This document shows, in pieces, positions 23,788 to 61,362 of a stretch of DNA of 64,000 nt. Source of the stretch: Distichodus sexfasciatus (taxonomy: Eukaryota; Chordata; Actinopteri; Characiformes; Distichodontidae). The stretch's first letter is position 1, and the number at the start of each line of letters is the position of its first letter. Position numbers and translations under genes: made by a program. The notes beneath the pieces were generated by a model. The model was given only the letters and a program-made list of their open reading frames with translations, ran no database searches and was not told the DNA's origin. The DNA is taken from the NCBI GenBank assembly GCA_032718565.1, contig JAVGVS010000296.1:418462-482461 (forward strand), given 5' to 3'.

Positions 23788-24140
23788 TCATCAGCGGTAG
23801 TGTATCGGTCAGAGGGTTGACCCCATAAACAGAGGGTCAAAGCTACCACTGAGGTACTCGTGAGCAAGGTACCGTCATCATCATCATCATCATCATCATC
23901 ATCTCATCTCTCTCTTTTCTTTTTCTCTTTCCTTCTTTCTTTCTTTCCTCCTTTTCTTCTCCCTCCATCTCTCTTTTTTCTCTCTTGGTCCTTTTCTTTC
24001 CTGTCTCTTTCTTTTTCTTTCTGTTTTGCACTATTTTTCCTCTCTCTCCATTTCTCCTTTCTTTCCTCTTCATCTCTCACCCCTTTTCTATTTTTTCCTC
24101 TCTCTTATTTTTCCTCTATTTTCTTTCAATTTCTTTGTCA
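23788..24140 (+). mobile_element. SINE A head running into (TCA)n and pyrimidine tract
   Basis: 23788-23875 has the SINE A order (ccactgaggtactcgtgagc, aaggtaccgtc). The body is replaced from 23876 by (TCA)n, then by a C/T-rich tract to 24140. Confidence 0.6.
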
Positions 24141-24214
24141 TTTCCTACATTTTGTACACTTTGATGCACTAAATCCAGATTTTCCAGCCGTATCTTTTAT
24201 CATTCAAATTGTGG

Positions 24215-24455
24215 GGCAGTTGGTGGCATAACGGTATGGCTGATCCAGAAGGTCTGAGTTGAATCAGGCGGTAAAGGTGAGATTTCTCATGAGCAAGGTA
24301 CCGTCGTCCCCAAGCACTGCTCCCCAATCTTGTTAGCTGCTTACTGCTCCTTCTTGGTCCAAATGCAGAGAGGGTCACATGTGGGACATATTTTGGTGTG
24401 ACTGCCTTCGCCTGCTGTGTTCTGTGTTTAAATAATCACTCACTTTTCTTTAAAA
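24215..24455 (+). mobile_element. SINE A, full-length but diverged
   Basis: gcataacggtatgg head, gagcaaggtaccgtcgtccc, caagcactgctcccc, 'cttggtccaaatgcagag', tail taatcactcacttt. Confidence 0.65.
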
Positions 24456-24645
24456 CAGATTTTAATTCTCGTCTCGTTCTCGTCAACGCAGCCTCGCGAG
24501 CTGAGCGTCTCGTCACACACCTGTAAAAAGTAATGTTCTGGATTAATGTTTTCAAAATAAGCTTTCTCCGGGTCGTGATCAGGGTGTTATTAAAGTCAGA
24601 CATGGGCAGCACAACTCATCATGAAATATTTGGGTTTTTAAGGCG

Positions 24646-24660
24646 GTCGCCCCCTGCTGT
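24646..24660 (-). promoter_or_regulatory. CTCF-like motif
   Basis: gtcgccccctgctgt; on the minus strand it reads ACAGCAGGGGGCGAC, close to the CTCF consensus CCAGCAGGGGGCGC. It lies 340 bp upstream of adgrl1 exon 1 in CpG-bearing DNA. Confidence 0.4.
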
Positions 24661-24799
24661 TCTCCAGCACCGTACGCGATGAGGGAGGGATTAACGGAAT
24701 TATAATTCAAGTGTGCGGCGCGTTTAGAACGAGCCAATTAAAACAGTGTGTGATAGACTAGTGTAGATCAGATGTGTGCAGGGCAGCGTGAGGTTACAA

Positions 24800-24984
24800 C
24801 ACCACTGTGTGTGTGTGAGTGTGTGTGTGTGTGTATGTAGCCCAGCGTGTTCAGAAGGCATTGATGAGGGGCTGACCGTCTGTCTGCGTCATTACTCAGA
24901 ACCCTCAGAACCACACACACACACACACCCCACATACACACACTCATACACACACGCTCTCTCTCTCTCTCTCTCTGTCCTCAG
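24800..24984. repeat. (TG)n, (CA)n and (TC)n ahead of exon 1 acceptor
   Basis: gtgt at 24804-24834, (CA)n at 24913-24952, (TC)n at 24957-24976. The last tract acts as the polypyrimidine tract of the 24985 acceptor. Confidence 0.85.
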
Positions 24985-50475
<25,491 letters not shown>

Positions 50476-50519
50476 TGTTTAACGGTGGTGAAGATCTTTA
50501 GCTGAAGATGACGGGGTGA

Positions 50520-50830
50520 TGAGTGATGATATTTGGGTGGGTGTGGGTGGAGATATTTTGGTGAAGGGTGAGGATATTTGGGTGGAGATGACTGGGTAGA
50601 GGAATTTGGGTGGGTGTGGGTGGAGGATATTTGGGTGAAGACAGTTCCATGGAAAAGGTGGTTATAGTTGTGTAGAGGTAATTGAGCAGAGATATTTGGG
50701 TGGATACTGAGATGGGTGATACTTGAGTGGAGGTGGTTGAAGATATTTGGGTGGAGATGACTGGGGAGAAATGGGTGATGTTTGGGTGGCGGTGACAGGG
50801 AAGCGATATTTGGATGGAGATAAAGCCTCC
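50520..50830. repeat. GGGTGGAGATATTTG-type minisatellite
   Basis: gatatttgggtgg recurs about ten times with gtgggtgga or gatgac spacers, unit length about 18-40 bases. Downstream of adgrl1. Confidence 0.85.
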
Positions 50831-51300
50831 AACTTCTCCATCGGCAGATTTCACTTTAAGACAGTAACTCGCCGTCCGAGAGCCTCTCGCTCCTTTCACG
50901 CCGTCCCAAATCCGGCTCAAACCGGTACCAACTGCCAGAAGCAGCGGCAGAAACCGGACCGGCGGCCATCACGGACCAGCTGATCTCCATGACAACCGCA
51001 TCCCCTGTTCGCAAAGTGAATGGCGACGGTGTTCTCGGCCAAAGAGAGAGCGAGAAATGAAGAGAGACAAAGAGAGTGGGGAAAAGAGAAGAACGACAGA
51101 GGGGAACAGAAAGAGAGAGAAAGAAGAGAAGGGTGGGGGTAGAGAGAAGAGGCAGGAAAAACTGGTGGATTAGAGAAAGATGGAATGAGAAAGAGGGGGT
51201 GATAGAGTGAGAGTTTATTATGGATGGAGGAGAACAAAAGTACTGCTCTGCCCCACTTCTCCTTTCACTCCCTCTCTTATCACCAACGCCTGTTCTCCTT
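50831..51300. other. no gene seen
   Basis: 50860-51035 is CpG-bearing and open in one frame, without splice or homology support. 51040-51230 is GA-rich. Confidence 0.4.
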
Positions 51301-51312
51301 TCACAAGACAAA

Positions 51313-51730
51313 CCACACACACACACTCTCAGTGTTCAGTGGTTTTACGTGTGCGTGTGTGTGTGTGTTCACTACACCAGAGAAATTCTAAAGATGTGAC
51401 CTATAAAAGAAGTGAATGTAATAAATAAGAAAGAACCATAAAGAGACACACAGACACACACACACACACACACAGACAGACTTGTGGGAACATGCAATAG
51501 ACTCCCATAATGACTAGACCATAATGACCTCTCAAGTGTCCCCCACAAAGCCTTAAAAACAAATAAAAGTGCTTTTAGGATCCCCACAACGTATAAAAAC
51601 ATGGTACACACTCACACACTCATATTCCACTACATCACCCAAGACAGTGTGTGTGTGTTTAACCAGAAATATCTCACACATACGGGGACTTATCAGGATG
51701 TTCTGGAAGAAACACACACACAAAGAAACT

Positions 51731-51767
<37 letters not shown>

Positions 51768-52410
51768 AATAAGACACAACAAACCTTACACACACAGAAA
51801 GAACCAACCAAACAGCTGAACACACACCACACACACACTCAACACCCAAAGAGATGCAACAGACAAACACACTCAAACAACTCATAATAAACACAAACAC
51901 ACACCATCACACCCACAAACACATCAACTGTACACACACAAATAAAACCTAAACAAACAGATAAAACACATACACAAACTACTCATAAGAATAAACACAA
52001 AACACACAATCTACACACATACCTTTGAACACACACCAACAAACAAGACACAATAAAAGAAAACACACACCATCACACCCAAAAAAGAACTCTCGAGAAC
52101 CCACGCACACAAATGAACATACTCAGACACCACACATACACACAAAAATTCATCTATACACACACACACAAAGAAACCATCAATACACAGACATAACCTT
52201 TACACAAAACCCCAGCTATACACACAAAACAGTAATCTGCAAAACACCCCCACACGCACGAGATGCCATCTGACATGAGTGAAGTGCGTCGTGCCACAAC
52301 ATGTCACATTTATCACCGGCCAGCACAGGTGATACCACCATCAGCCAGCCCTCAAACGTCACAAGCAGCAGATTTATCACACACAACACACAGATAGCAG
52401 CACACACAGG
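51313..52410. repeat. (CA)n and A/C-rich degenerate repeat
   Basis: (CA)n at 51447-51473 and 51734-51765, then aacacacac/aaacaa-rich DNA to about 52400, almost lacking G. Between the first two runs sits a copy of the 'ccccacaacgtataaaaac' fish repeat. Confidence 0.85.
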
Positions 52411-52794
52411 AACCCGGGGGAAATTTGGGAGCTCGTTTGGGGATGGAACTGACAGAAGGTGACGTCATGTTGAGTTTAGATCACCGCTGTCCTGCCTCAC
52501 GTGTTTAGTTTAAGTGATAATCTCCAGAACTAACGGGTGCTTTAATCTAAAGAGCGGACTTTCCCTCCTTACAAAACCTCCTCCATTGTTGTGTGTTTAT
52601 ACAAATATTTTACCGTATCTTGAGGCTCGTTACGTCATCATGCTGGTGAAGGTGTAAACAGGCAGGTCCATAGGGGCAAACTCAGATAAGTAAAGGCAGA
52701 TAGGACAAAGGAAAGAGGCCCATAAGTAGATAAGATGGGCAATAAAAGAAGTCCATTGCAAACAACACTAACAACTTTCTGAACAACACAAGTC
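52411..52794. other. no gene seen
   Basis: Unique-looking DNA. Confidence 0.4.
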
Positions 52795-52890
52795 CAACTC
52801 AGATACCCCAGTGGTACCTTTACCTGTCCGGGACTTGAACTGGCGACCTTCTGATCATGGGGTTACATTACCAACTGCCAATCTAAAATG
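52795..52890 (-). mobile_element. SINE A, 5' part
   Basis: ccccagtggtacctttacct, gtccgggacttgaactggcg, 'gatcatggggttacattacc'. Confidence 0.7.
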
Positions 52891-52939
52891 ACTGGGGTAT
52901 GCATCAACACAGAAAACAATGTCCATTTTTAAAAGTTGA

Positions 52940-53072
52940 CAAATATGGTTAGCACACTCACCTCTGGACCAAGACGTTGTGGGTTTGAATCCTACCTCAT
53001 ACACTACCATCAATGGAAAATGAAAGTGACTCTAGATAAGAGTATCAGATAAATGCTGTAAATGTAAATCTT
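52940..53072 (+). mobile_element. SINE B
   Basis: ctcacctctggaccaagacg, gtgggtttgaatcctacctc, 'gactctagataagagtatcag', ataaatgctgtaaatg. Internally deleted. Confidence 0.7.
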
Positions 53073-54640
53073 AACCAGGGGTTAAGAGTCTTGCTAAATA
53101 TCCCAATGGTGGTGGGATTAAAACCAGACTCGAAACCACAACCTCATGGTTCATAGACTACCATGTGCTGTGTAGCTATAAAGTTTACAGATTCTGAATG
53201 GAATGAGCCAGTTAAGATTTACCCAACCACATGTTGCATCTTAGGAGTTTAAACTACATGACTAGGCAGTGAAAACATTTTGGATGAATGGCGAGGTCTC
53301 CATGTCGGAATTAATGAGGCTAAAATGAAGTTAAATGTTTTGGGTTTTTTATTTTTTTCTCTCAATATCTGCAGTTCAGACGCCAAGCAGCAGAGGGCAT
53401 GAATGCATTACCGTAAATATGGATTCCATGGGCAACAATTAATAAGTTACAATACTATATAATAGGATAGATTGATGATTTGATGAATTAATGTCATGTG
53501 GTTGAACCGTAAATACTACAAAATAAAACTAGCGTCTTTTACACTTCAAATCTTTAGTTTAACTTTACTGAGGTAAATTGTTGTCGCTTTCTGACTAGCA
53601 CAAAAACCACAATATCTGAAAATCTGATGCAGTATAAACTCACCGACGTTGCGTCCTTTAAGTCCGACTCAGTAGTCCTAGTTGGGTTCATCCTTCAAAG
53701 GCCTCATTTCTGCATTTTCCAGCGTTTTTATCATTCTTTCAAAATCAAAACGCCGCCAACGAGGCTGTCGCTGCGACGCCACTAAACTCGCCGTTAACGA
53801 GCCTCGACGTCATCATTACGCGCCTCAGGTGCAGTGCTGTTCGAGACGTTGTGGAATCGACTCTTTTGATGCAATGGAGTCGATTCCTTATAATAATTTC
53901 TGGTTTCTCGATCAAAAAAGACAACGAATTAGACATTTTAAAACAAATAATTGATAGTTAAGAGTGTTAACGACATGAGATCATGATAGTTAAAAAAAAA
54001 CAACCAACCAACAAACAAAAATTTACTAATATTTACTTCGTGTTAACAGTAAAAAGGAATGGCATTTTCGCCTTCAGCCCAGCAGTGATTCATAATGTTG
54101 AATTCATGACGGATTAAAGCATACCCAGACGCAAAATGGCCTCATGGCTACGCGTAGATCACTGTCTTCTACATGTCTTATGTTTATTCACAATCCTAAA
54201 TCCAAAAATTACCAGTTTGAGGAGCTATTACATGATTTTAAAGAGTCGCATCTAAAGCCACAATAGAGAAAGGGAGAAGAGTGGGGATCAGAACCCAAAA
54301 CCAGCTGTGCCGCCAACACTTATTGATGTAATCATGACATGAATATACATTTATTAATTAAAATAGTTACCATATTTTTGTATTTGTAATATATGTTTGT
54401 ATTGAACGTACCTTTATATCAGTAAATGTTGCACTACTGATTTTGATCAGCAGATGGCGTTTTGAGAAGTGATTTTAGTAGAAGGGAAGGGAAGGTAGTA
54501 GTTATAGATGATGGATAGATGAAGAACCGGGACGTTCTTTATTTATTAATTTTTCCCCACAAAAATGCAACTCATAAGCCAGTCAGCAGGGGATGATCAT
54601 GCGTTGTAAAACTGAAGAAAAAAAAAAACTTCTGAATGAA
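53073..54640. other. no gene seen; includes inverted repeat ggaatcgactc
   Basis: At 53850-53889 ggaatcgactc and gagtcgattcc form an 11-bp stem within CpG-bearing DNA of a type common in fish repeats. A CTCF-like gcagcagagggca lies at 53388-53399. Otherwise AT-rich. Confidence 0.45.
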
Positions 54641-54643
54641 TTG

Positions 54644-54677
<34 letters not shown>

Positions 54678-55444
54678 TGAAATTAATTAACCTATGTTAT
54701 TAAAAATGTGTGCAGGGACCTAAAAAGGTAAAAGTAAAAGATTGCATGTTTATGGTAGAAAAACAGAGAAAAGGGCGTCGTTAAAGACAGAAATGACTTG
54801 ATGAATAGATGGATGTTTGGATGAAATAAGTGTAAATTCCTCAGAGTTGCCCAAAGAAAACTCAGACACGCAACCTCAGCGATTTTTAAACTGTCTACTG
54901 TGGAATTTCCTGATGATAACATTTTGCTGCATGTGAGAGAGAACGACCACAAAATCAACAGAAAACAACATGAATACACAAAACTCGAAATGTGCAAGCA
55001 ATAAAAGTAGGTCTGCTGAACGTGAGGAAGGACGGTGGGCGATCGCAGATTAAAATCTTGGAATTTTGCTTTGAATTTCGTCATAAATGTTAACACCATG
55101 ACCACTAGGCGGCGTTACGGTCTCTCAATAGGCAATAGGCATTAGACAAGTTCATTTATCCAGCATATTTTCATACTCACAGGCCATTTGGTGTGGTTTA
55201 CAGGAATAAAATGAAGCATGTAAACAAAGAAATAAAAAGCAAAATAAAAAGCTCAAAAGATAATGTCAAAAAATATATACCAAAACTGCAAAATACAATA
55301 TATGTGCAACTATTAATAAGGATAGTGAAATATTGCATAATATCATGTAATCAGTATGCATTTTGTCAAGGTTAGTGTACACGAGAACTATTCTGAAATA
55401 TTCCTTATGCCAGCAATAGATTTTCAAATATAGTTAGTATTTGA
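54641..55444. other. no gene seen; (CA)n at 54649-54675
   Basis: AT-rich. The longest minus-strand open frame here (54692-55105) is hydrophobic and unrecognised, with no promoter, splice or homology signal. Confidence 0.45.
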
Positions 55445-55682
55445 ATGTAGTCTGTAGTGTAACGGTTAGGGAGTTCAAAGGTAAATGAATCAAGTCTCGG
55501 ACCGGTAAAGGCTCCACTGAGGTATTCATGAGGAGGGTACCATACCCCTAAGCACTGCCCTGCCCAAAACCTACCAACTGCTCCTTCATGGATGAGGCAA
55601 TTGCAGAGAGCACATTTGTTGTTGTGCACTGTATGCTGTGAATTGATGTTTTCACCAAGACAGATAATCACTTAAATAAGTT
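55445..55682 (+). mobile_element. SINE A, full length
   Basis: tagtgtaacggttagggagt, 'gaatcaagtctcggaccggt', 'ccactgaggtattcatgagg', 'caactgctccttcatggatga', tail 'acagataatcacttaaataag'. Confidence 0.78.
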
Positions 55683-55992
55683 CTTTTGGAATGATGTATA
55701 ATAGAGTACAACTGTAAAATTGAAGAAAAACCAAAAAATGTAATATTTTGCACAAGCACACATGCAATATAATGTGTGTAAGAGTGCTCTTCAGTTTTGG
55801 TAGATGCTGTCCTTTCCTAAGGCCTGGAATATACTTGCTGTTAACGGCTCATATGCATTATGGCACGTTGTCAAAAAATATGCAGAAAAATATTGACGAA
55901 CACTAGGGGCAGTGGTGCAGGGTTACAGGAGGTCACAGGTATGCAACAAGTGTGCAAGATCGTAGTGCTGTTACAAGTGTTCATTCACAATG

Positions 55993-56816
55993 TACAGTGC
56001 CTTGCAAAAGTATTCGTCCCCTTTGGCATTTTTCATTTTTTGTTGCCTCACAACCTGGAATTAAAATGAATTGTTTGAGAGTTTGCACCATTTCATTTAC
56101 AGAACAGGCCTACAACTTTGAAGATGTATTTATTTATTTTTGAGAAGCAAACAACAAATAGGACAAAATAACAGAATACTTAAGTGTGCATAACTCAGTC
56201 TCTGCTGTGGAACTCTGCAACTCCTTCAGGGTTACCGTTTGTCTCTGTGCTGCCTCTCTGATTAATGCCCTCCTTGCCCGTTCTGTGAGGTTTGGTGGGC
56301 GGCCCTCTCTTAGCAGGTTTGTTGTGGTACCATGTTCTTTCCATTTGAAGATGATGGATTTGATGGTGCTCTGGGGGATCATCAAAGATTTGGATATTTT
56401 TCTCAACCGCTTGTCCCTGACTTGTTTGGAGAGCTCCTTGGTCTTCATGGTGTGATGCCTCTTGCTTAGAGGTGTTGCAGCCGCTTGGGCCTTTCAGAAA
56501 AGGTGTGTTTATACTGACAGATCAAGTGACATTTAGATTGCACACAGATGGACTTCATTTCACTAATTATGTGACTTTTGAAGGTAATTGGTTGCACCAG
56601 AACTTTTTAGAGGATTCATAGCAAAGGGTTTTTTACATGCATTTATTTATTTTTTTTTATACTGTATATATTTTTCTCATTTCACTTCACCAACTTAGGC
56701 TATTTTGTGCAGATCCATCACATAAAATAAGATTAAGAAACATTTAAATTACAGGTTGGAATGTAACAAAATAGGTAAAAAGCCAAGGGGGGTGAATACT
56801 TTTGCAAGGCACTGTA
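55993..56816 (-). mobile_element. 820-bp non-autonomous Tc1-like transposon with TA duplications
   Basis: Ends cagtgccttgcaaaagtatt and aatacttttgcaaggcactg, flanked by TA at 55993 and 56815. The minus-strand frame 56448-56134 encodes MKTKELSKQVRDK, KISKSLMIPQSTIKSIIFKW, KEHGTTTNLLREGRPPNLTE, RARRALIREAAQRQTVTLKE. This is the paired-like DNA-binding N terminus of Tc1 transposase, with about a dozen residues missing after VRDK and the DDE catalytic part deleted. Confidence 0.92.
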
Positions 56817-56874
56817 GCTGGTTGCGTACACATACTGTATGCTCGATCAAACCGCTAGTACATTCCAACACTGG

Positions 56875-56960
56875 CGAATGTCAGAATCTTGGTGAAAGTG
56901 TTTTAACAACAAATTTCTTCTTAGAACACTTTGCAACAAATCTATAAATAGCAATAGACA
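56875..56960. mobile_element. fragment of the 47.6-kb MITE family
   Basis: gaatgtcagaatcttggtga, aatttcttcttagaaca. It directly follows the Tc1 element. Confidence 0.5.
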
Positions 56961-56999
56961 AGTAACACCCATAAGTTCAATATGAGATTATTGAGTGAT

Positions 57000-57182
57000 T
57001 ATGTGTCATTGTGAACACAGCACAGCACACAGTGCACCAAACTAAATGTGAGATCTGCACTTGAACCATCTGTGTCCCAGGGGACAGTACCTTGATCATG
57101 AGTACGTCAGTGGTACCTTTACCATTTCGGGACTTGAAGAATCTTCTTAACAGTTACACTACCAACTGCACTGTGTGGCTAA
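57000..57182 (-). mobile_element. SINE A
   Basis: 'gtgtcattgtgaacacagcac', 'ttgatcatgagtacgtcagtg', gtacctttaccatttcggga. The B-box region is eroded. Confidence 0.7.
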
Positions 57183-58229
57183 CCCACAAATATTTCACAA
57201 AAATACATCCACTCTCATGAGGAACATTTGAAACTGAAAGACTATAATGACAAAATAATATTGAACCAGATATTTTGGGGTTATTTCTTTCCCATCTTAC
57301 CTAAATAAGCTCAAAACTTCATCATTTCCCCCAGGCTGCTGGTAAAGGGGGTTGTGGTCTTAGGGAATATTTTTGTTTTTCGAGTAAGTGACGGGTTACA
57401 ACTGACAGTGTTTTTGTTCCATTAATAATGTTCTGCATTTTACAAAACAGGAACTGTAACGGTAAAGAAATGTCTCTCTCTCTTTCGCGCCTCACACGTC
57501 ACATGATGGCTGCGAGAAATCTACTTGAAGTGGGAAAAGCAACTTTCCTGGTTTTCTTTCACTGCAGAATAAGCATTTGGATCAGTTTTATTTTTAGATT
57601 TCCCCATATGCTTGAATGACTATTTTCATTTCCAAAACAGACGCACAATCCCAAAATAGCCAGTCAAAAACATTATTGGTATTTCTACATATTTCAATAT
57701 GCTCTTCAGCTTATTATACACTGATCAGCCATAACTTAATGACCACTGCCAGGTGAAGTGAGTAATATTGATCAACCATGTCTATTTTACACAGCAAATG
57801 ATTATTTTGTCTTTGAAATTTATGTTTAGGAAAAATAAAAAACTGGATTAGGTTATCATTTTGGGTGACTGTATGAAGACAACATTTAAAAAACAATTTG
57901 TCATTCAAAAATAAATGTTCCAAGCTATAATGAACACCAGACATCGCTCAAGTAGATATTACAGATCTTCAAGTCTTGTGGAAAAACATGGGAAAAGGGT
58001 TATCTTTCATATGGTTTCATGTGGTCAGAAAAATGGGCAAAAATGACAAAAACAAAACTACTGCCTCATCACTAAATCAAAGCTAACTGGAAAACAAATC
58101 TGAAACTAAGCTTTGCCAGATCTACAGGGAACACACTCTAGCACAAACACACAAAGTGTGGAGAGAAGCTGACACAGGAACACAAGACGAGGCAGTCTCT
58201 GGTGCTCTGGTGCTCTGGTGCTCTTGAGA
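57183..58229. other. no gene seen; Tc1 terminus fragment at 57718-57780
   Basis: acactgatcagccataac, ttaatgaccactgcc and aggtgaagtgagtaatattg match the terminal repeat of a widespread fish Tc1-like element. The other end is not nearby. The rest is AT-rich. Confidence 0.5.
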
Positions 58230-58586
58230 CGCGGCAGGGTGGCACAGTGGTTAGCGCTGCCGCCTGGCAGTGAGAAGATCCTGTGTTCGACCTCCAGGTC
58301 GGCTGTAGGGCCTTTCTGTGTGGAGTTTGCATGCTCTCCCTGAGTTCATGTGGATTTCCTCCAGCTTCCTCCCACAGTCCAAAGGCATACACTGTAGGTT
58401 AATTGGCGACTCAACATTGGCCATGTACGGTGTGAGTGAGAGTGTGATTGTGTGAGTGTGTTGGCACCTGCCCAGGGTTGGTCCCTGCCTTGTGCCTGTC
58501 AGATCCTGGGACAGTCTCCGGTCCCCACCACGTCCCCGGTTTGAATTCAGTGGGTCGAATAATGAATGAATGAATGAATGAATGAA
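58230..58586 (+). mobile_element. SINE C with (GAAT)n tail
   Basis: ggcacagtggttagcgctgc (A-box-like), gtgttcgacctccaggtcgg (B-box-like), 'gtgtggagtttgcatgctctcc', ending in gaatgaatgaatga units at 58560-58586. Confidence 0.8.
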
Positions 58587-59440
58587 CTACATCAAGAATT
58601 GCGGATTACAGTTGAAGGGGAATTTCAGTGGAATTTGTGTTTTGTGTGTAGAATTGCAAAAACATAAGTGTGTACAGCTGAGAGAAGCAATGCTGAAGCA
58701 GTACGAACAAATCATTTCATAATATCTCGTTTTTGTTGTAAGATGTGTGTATTTGTATATGAGTACAGGGGTTTTTGTAAGTTAAGATTAGGGAAGATTT
58801 GTGGGAATGGGGTTTAACCTTTCAAACGTAAGAGGTCAATATGAGATGTAAAATGAGGAAGTTTGTCAGACAGGCCTCAGGAACCTGTAGGTGTGCGTAC
58901 TGTATGTTAATGTGGATGACTGGTGCTTTAATCAGTTCCTTAAGAATATGCTGCAACAACATGGCAAAAATATATCACACTCACTTTCCTAAATTATTCT
59001 TTATTTTGTCTAAACATGTCTGAAGAAATCAGAGCGATGGCGTAACATGCACATACACACACATACACACACACACACCCACACACACACACTCTAGGCC
59101 CCTGGAGGCAGGTGGTGTTAATAAGGATGAATATGGATTTAAAGGTTGAACGGAAATAATGGATAGATAGACAGATAGAGACGTAAACGCAACACATCTC
59201 AAAACCATTACGCAAAAAGCTCTAGATTTTGTTTGATAGACTTATCGTTCTTTCTTTTTGAAAAGATGTTATATCTCTGCTACAATCCTTACAGAATACA
59301 GACGGACTTGGATATTTTAACATTTCTTTCTTTCTTTTTACCTTTATTATTGTAAATGTATATAGATAACTATTGTTAGTGTAGCCTAAACCTAAAACTG
59401 ACATTAATTCAACTATAAACCTACCCAAAATCTGATCATA
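58587..59440. other. no gene seen; (CA)n at 59048-59092
   Basis: AT-rich unique sequence. Confidence 0.45.
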
Positions 59441-59835
59441 CTCCTATCAATAATCAATTTTAGACATAGTTGTAATTTAATCCTAATTCCTAAAATAACT
59501 ATAATTAAATCCTAAACATTGCTTATAATTTAACCCTATTCCTTAATATAACTATAATATGACCCTATAAAATCATACGGTCTATTAATGAGCCTAAATC
59601 TAAGCCTAATCATAATTTTAACCCATAAATTAGTAAGTAATCCTTATTGGAGTGATAATCTAATCCTATTTCTACATCTATGGTAACTAACCTAATCCCA
59701 ATCTAATTCTGTTTCTGCACCTGTCTATGTACAGTATATCGTTTTATAATTCTCTTAACCACTAAAGCAGTATTCCTTGTATGTGAAATGTACATTTTAT
59801 TCTAATTCTGAATCTAATCCTAAACCTAAATATGA
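59441..59835. repeat. degenerate 'aatcctaa' repeat
   Basis: taatcctaattcctaa, aaatcctaaac, tttaaccctatt, aatctaatccta and similar words recur with irregular spacing. Confidence 0.65.
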
Positions 59836-60560
59836 TCTTAAGAGCAGCAATAATGCAATATCAGAACAGATTGTCACTTAACAGTTGGATATTTCATCAT
59901 ACTGTAGTGAGTAAAGTAATGACTCAAACATACATTATCATCAGCTGTAATGGCACACACAATTCCAGATCTAAAAACAGCCACAGGAAGAGTAACACAT
60001 GTTACTCACACCAACCAGTACAACCTGTTTTACACACACACACAGATACACATTCATCCCCAAAGACAAGTTGGTCTCCATACTAAAGGAGTTTCCCAAG
60101 AGTTATGCCAGACCCACCCGCAAACCCACACAGTGCCGGTTTCTACACACAATCCAAAAGAGACATATTACAAGTATACACATAAACACACATTGCGGAA
60201 ATCATGTAAGGAATTTACATGCTTTTCTGACCTATCGTGTGTGTGCGTGGGTGGGTGTGTGGGTGCGTGCTTTTCACAGTCACTTCCTGATTTTTTTGGG
60301 AGCTTGTGAAAACCCAAGGGCCACATGATGTATGTGTATGTGTTCACCTTCTACGTCAGATGACAGCACGGTTAACTTTAAGCTGTGCCTCCTGCACCTG
60401 TAAATACCTGAAAAATGCCATTAACAAACCTGAAGAAATGAAATAAACTGTATCTCGCAATGAAAAATAAACTGATATATAACTGTAGTTGACATCACTA
60501 TTAACTTCTAACATTTAGTTGTTATTATTATTAAGCTTAAGCGTAAATGGCTTCTAACAC
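59836..60560. other. no gene seen
   Basis: Includes CA-bearing DNA at 60030-60050 and a G/T-rich run 60238-60270. No exon or repeat was recognised. Confidence 0.4.
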
Positions 60561-60561
60561 T

Positions 60562-60935
60562 ATAGGTAGCTAGACGACCGGGTCTGAGCATCCCAAAAAC
60601 ATAAAGTCGTGTGTTTGTTTCTGGCAGGTAGAGGTTAGGACAGCAGGTAATCCTGCAACAGCATCATGGATTCCCAAATTTCATTAATGTAGCAGCTGAA
60701 CATGACATGACCTGGGGGAGTGACTGAGCTCCGTCTGACTCTTGGTTCCTCTTCTTAACCCCACAGAGTGTTTTTGCCTCCACCGTCAGTGCAGACTTGC
60801 TGTTTAGGGGCTTTGGGCCTGATTAATATGTAAAGCTGCGTTGTTGCAAAGACAATGTGATGCTCTGGACCACATTCTGCTGGTAAACCTTGGAGTCCAG
60901 ATATTCACATGAATGTTATTTTGAAACGCACAACC
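60562..60935 (+). mobile_element. Tc1-like transposase fossil
   Basis: gctagacgaccgggtctgag at 60569 and, at 60848-60925, a frame reading NVMLWTTFCW, stop, TLESRYSHECYFETH resemble two parts of a fish Tc1-like transposase. The part between is lost or unrecognisable. Confidence 0.4.
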
Positions 60936-61362
60936 AGCATTGGGGTTGAATTGGCAGAAGTGGCATCTGATAGGCCCAAGTGGTGCCCGAAATGCGCAGC
61001 TACCAGATAGAGTTGGATGATGTCCACAAAGATAGAAGCAAGAATCCATGGACATGAAATTGCTTGTATGAAGTCAGTTACTGTTTCCTCTGCAGCTTGT
61101 AGTCTAGCTAACTACTATATTAAGAAACTTGGATGTAGCTTAGCTACTTTTATAAGTAGCTTGCAGCTTATACCGTTTAAAAGTAGCTTCCCCAATACTG
61201 TGCACCACCAACTCAAGCACTGAAGATACCTAGAGAGTAACAAAATTTCTTGTTGTCTGATGCCTACTTGGATCCATGGAGTATCCCCTTGAATTTAAAG
61301 TACCTCCTGCAAAGGTGCCAGACCCAGATAAACCAGGGCACCTTCTGAGGCCTTGTAAAGTC
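60936..61362. other. no gene seen
   Basis: Contains three 'gtagcttgcagctt'-like words around 61075-61190 (gcttgtagtctagcta, gatgtagcttagctac, agtagcttgcagctta), a small repeat. No exon. Confidence 0.4.

Noticed and set aside
54692..55105. 137-codon minus-strand hydrophobic protein
   Set aside because: AT-rich, no recognised motif, no promoter or splice context; expected by chance in this composition.
59441..59835. Interstitial telomeric repeat
   Set aside because: The cctaa words are irregular and mixed with cctaatt; there are no tandem CCCTAA units.
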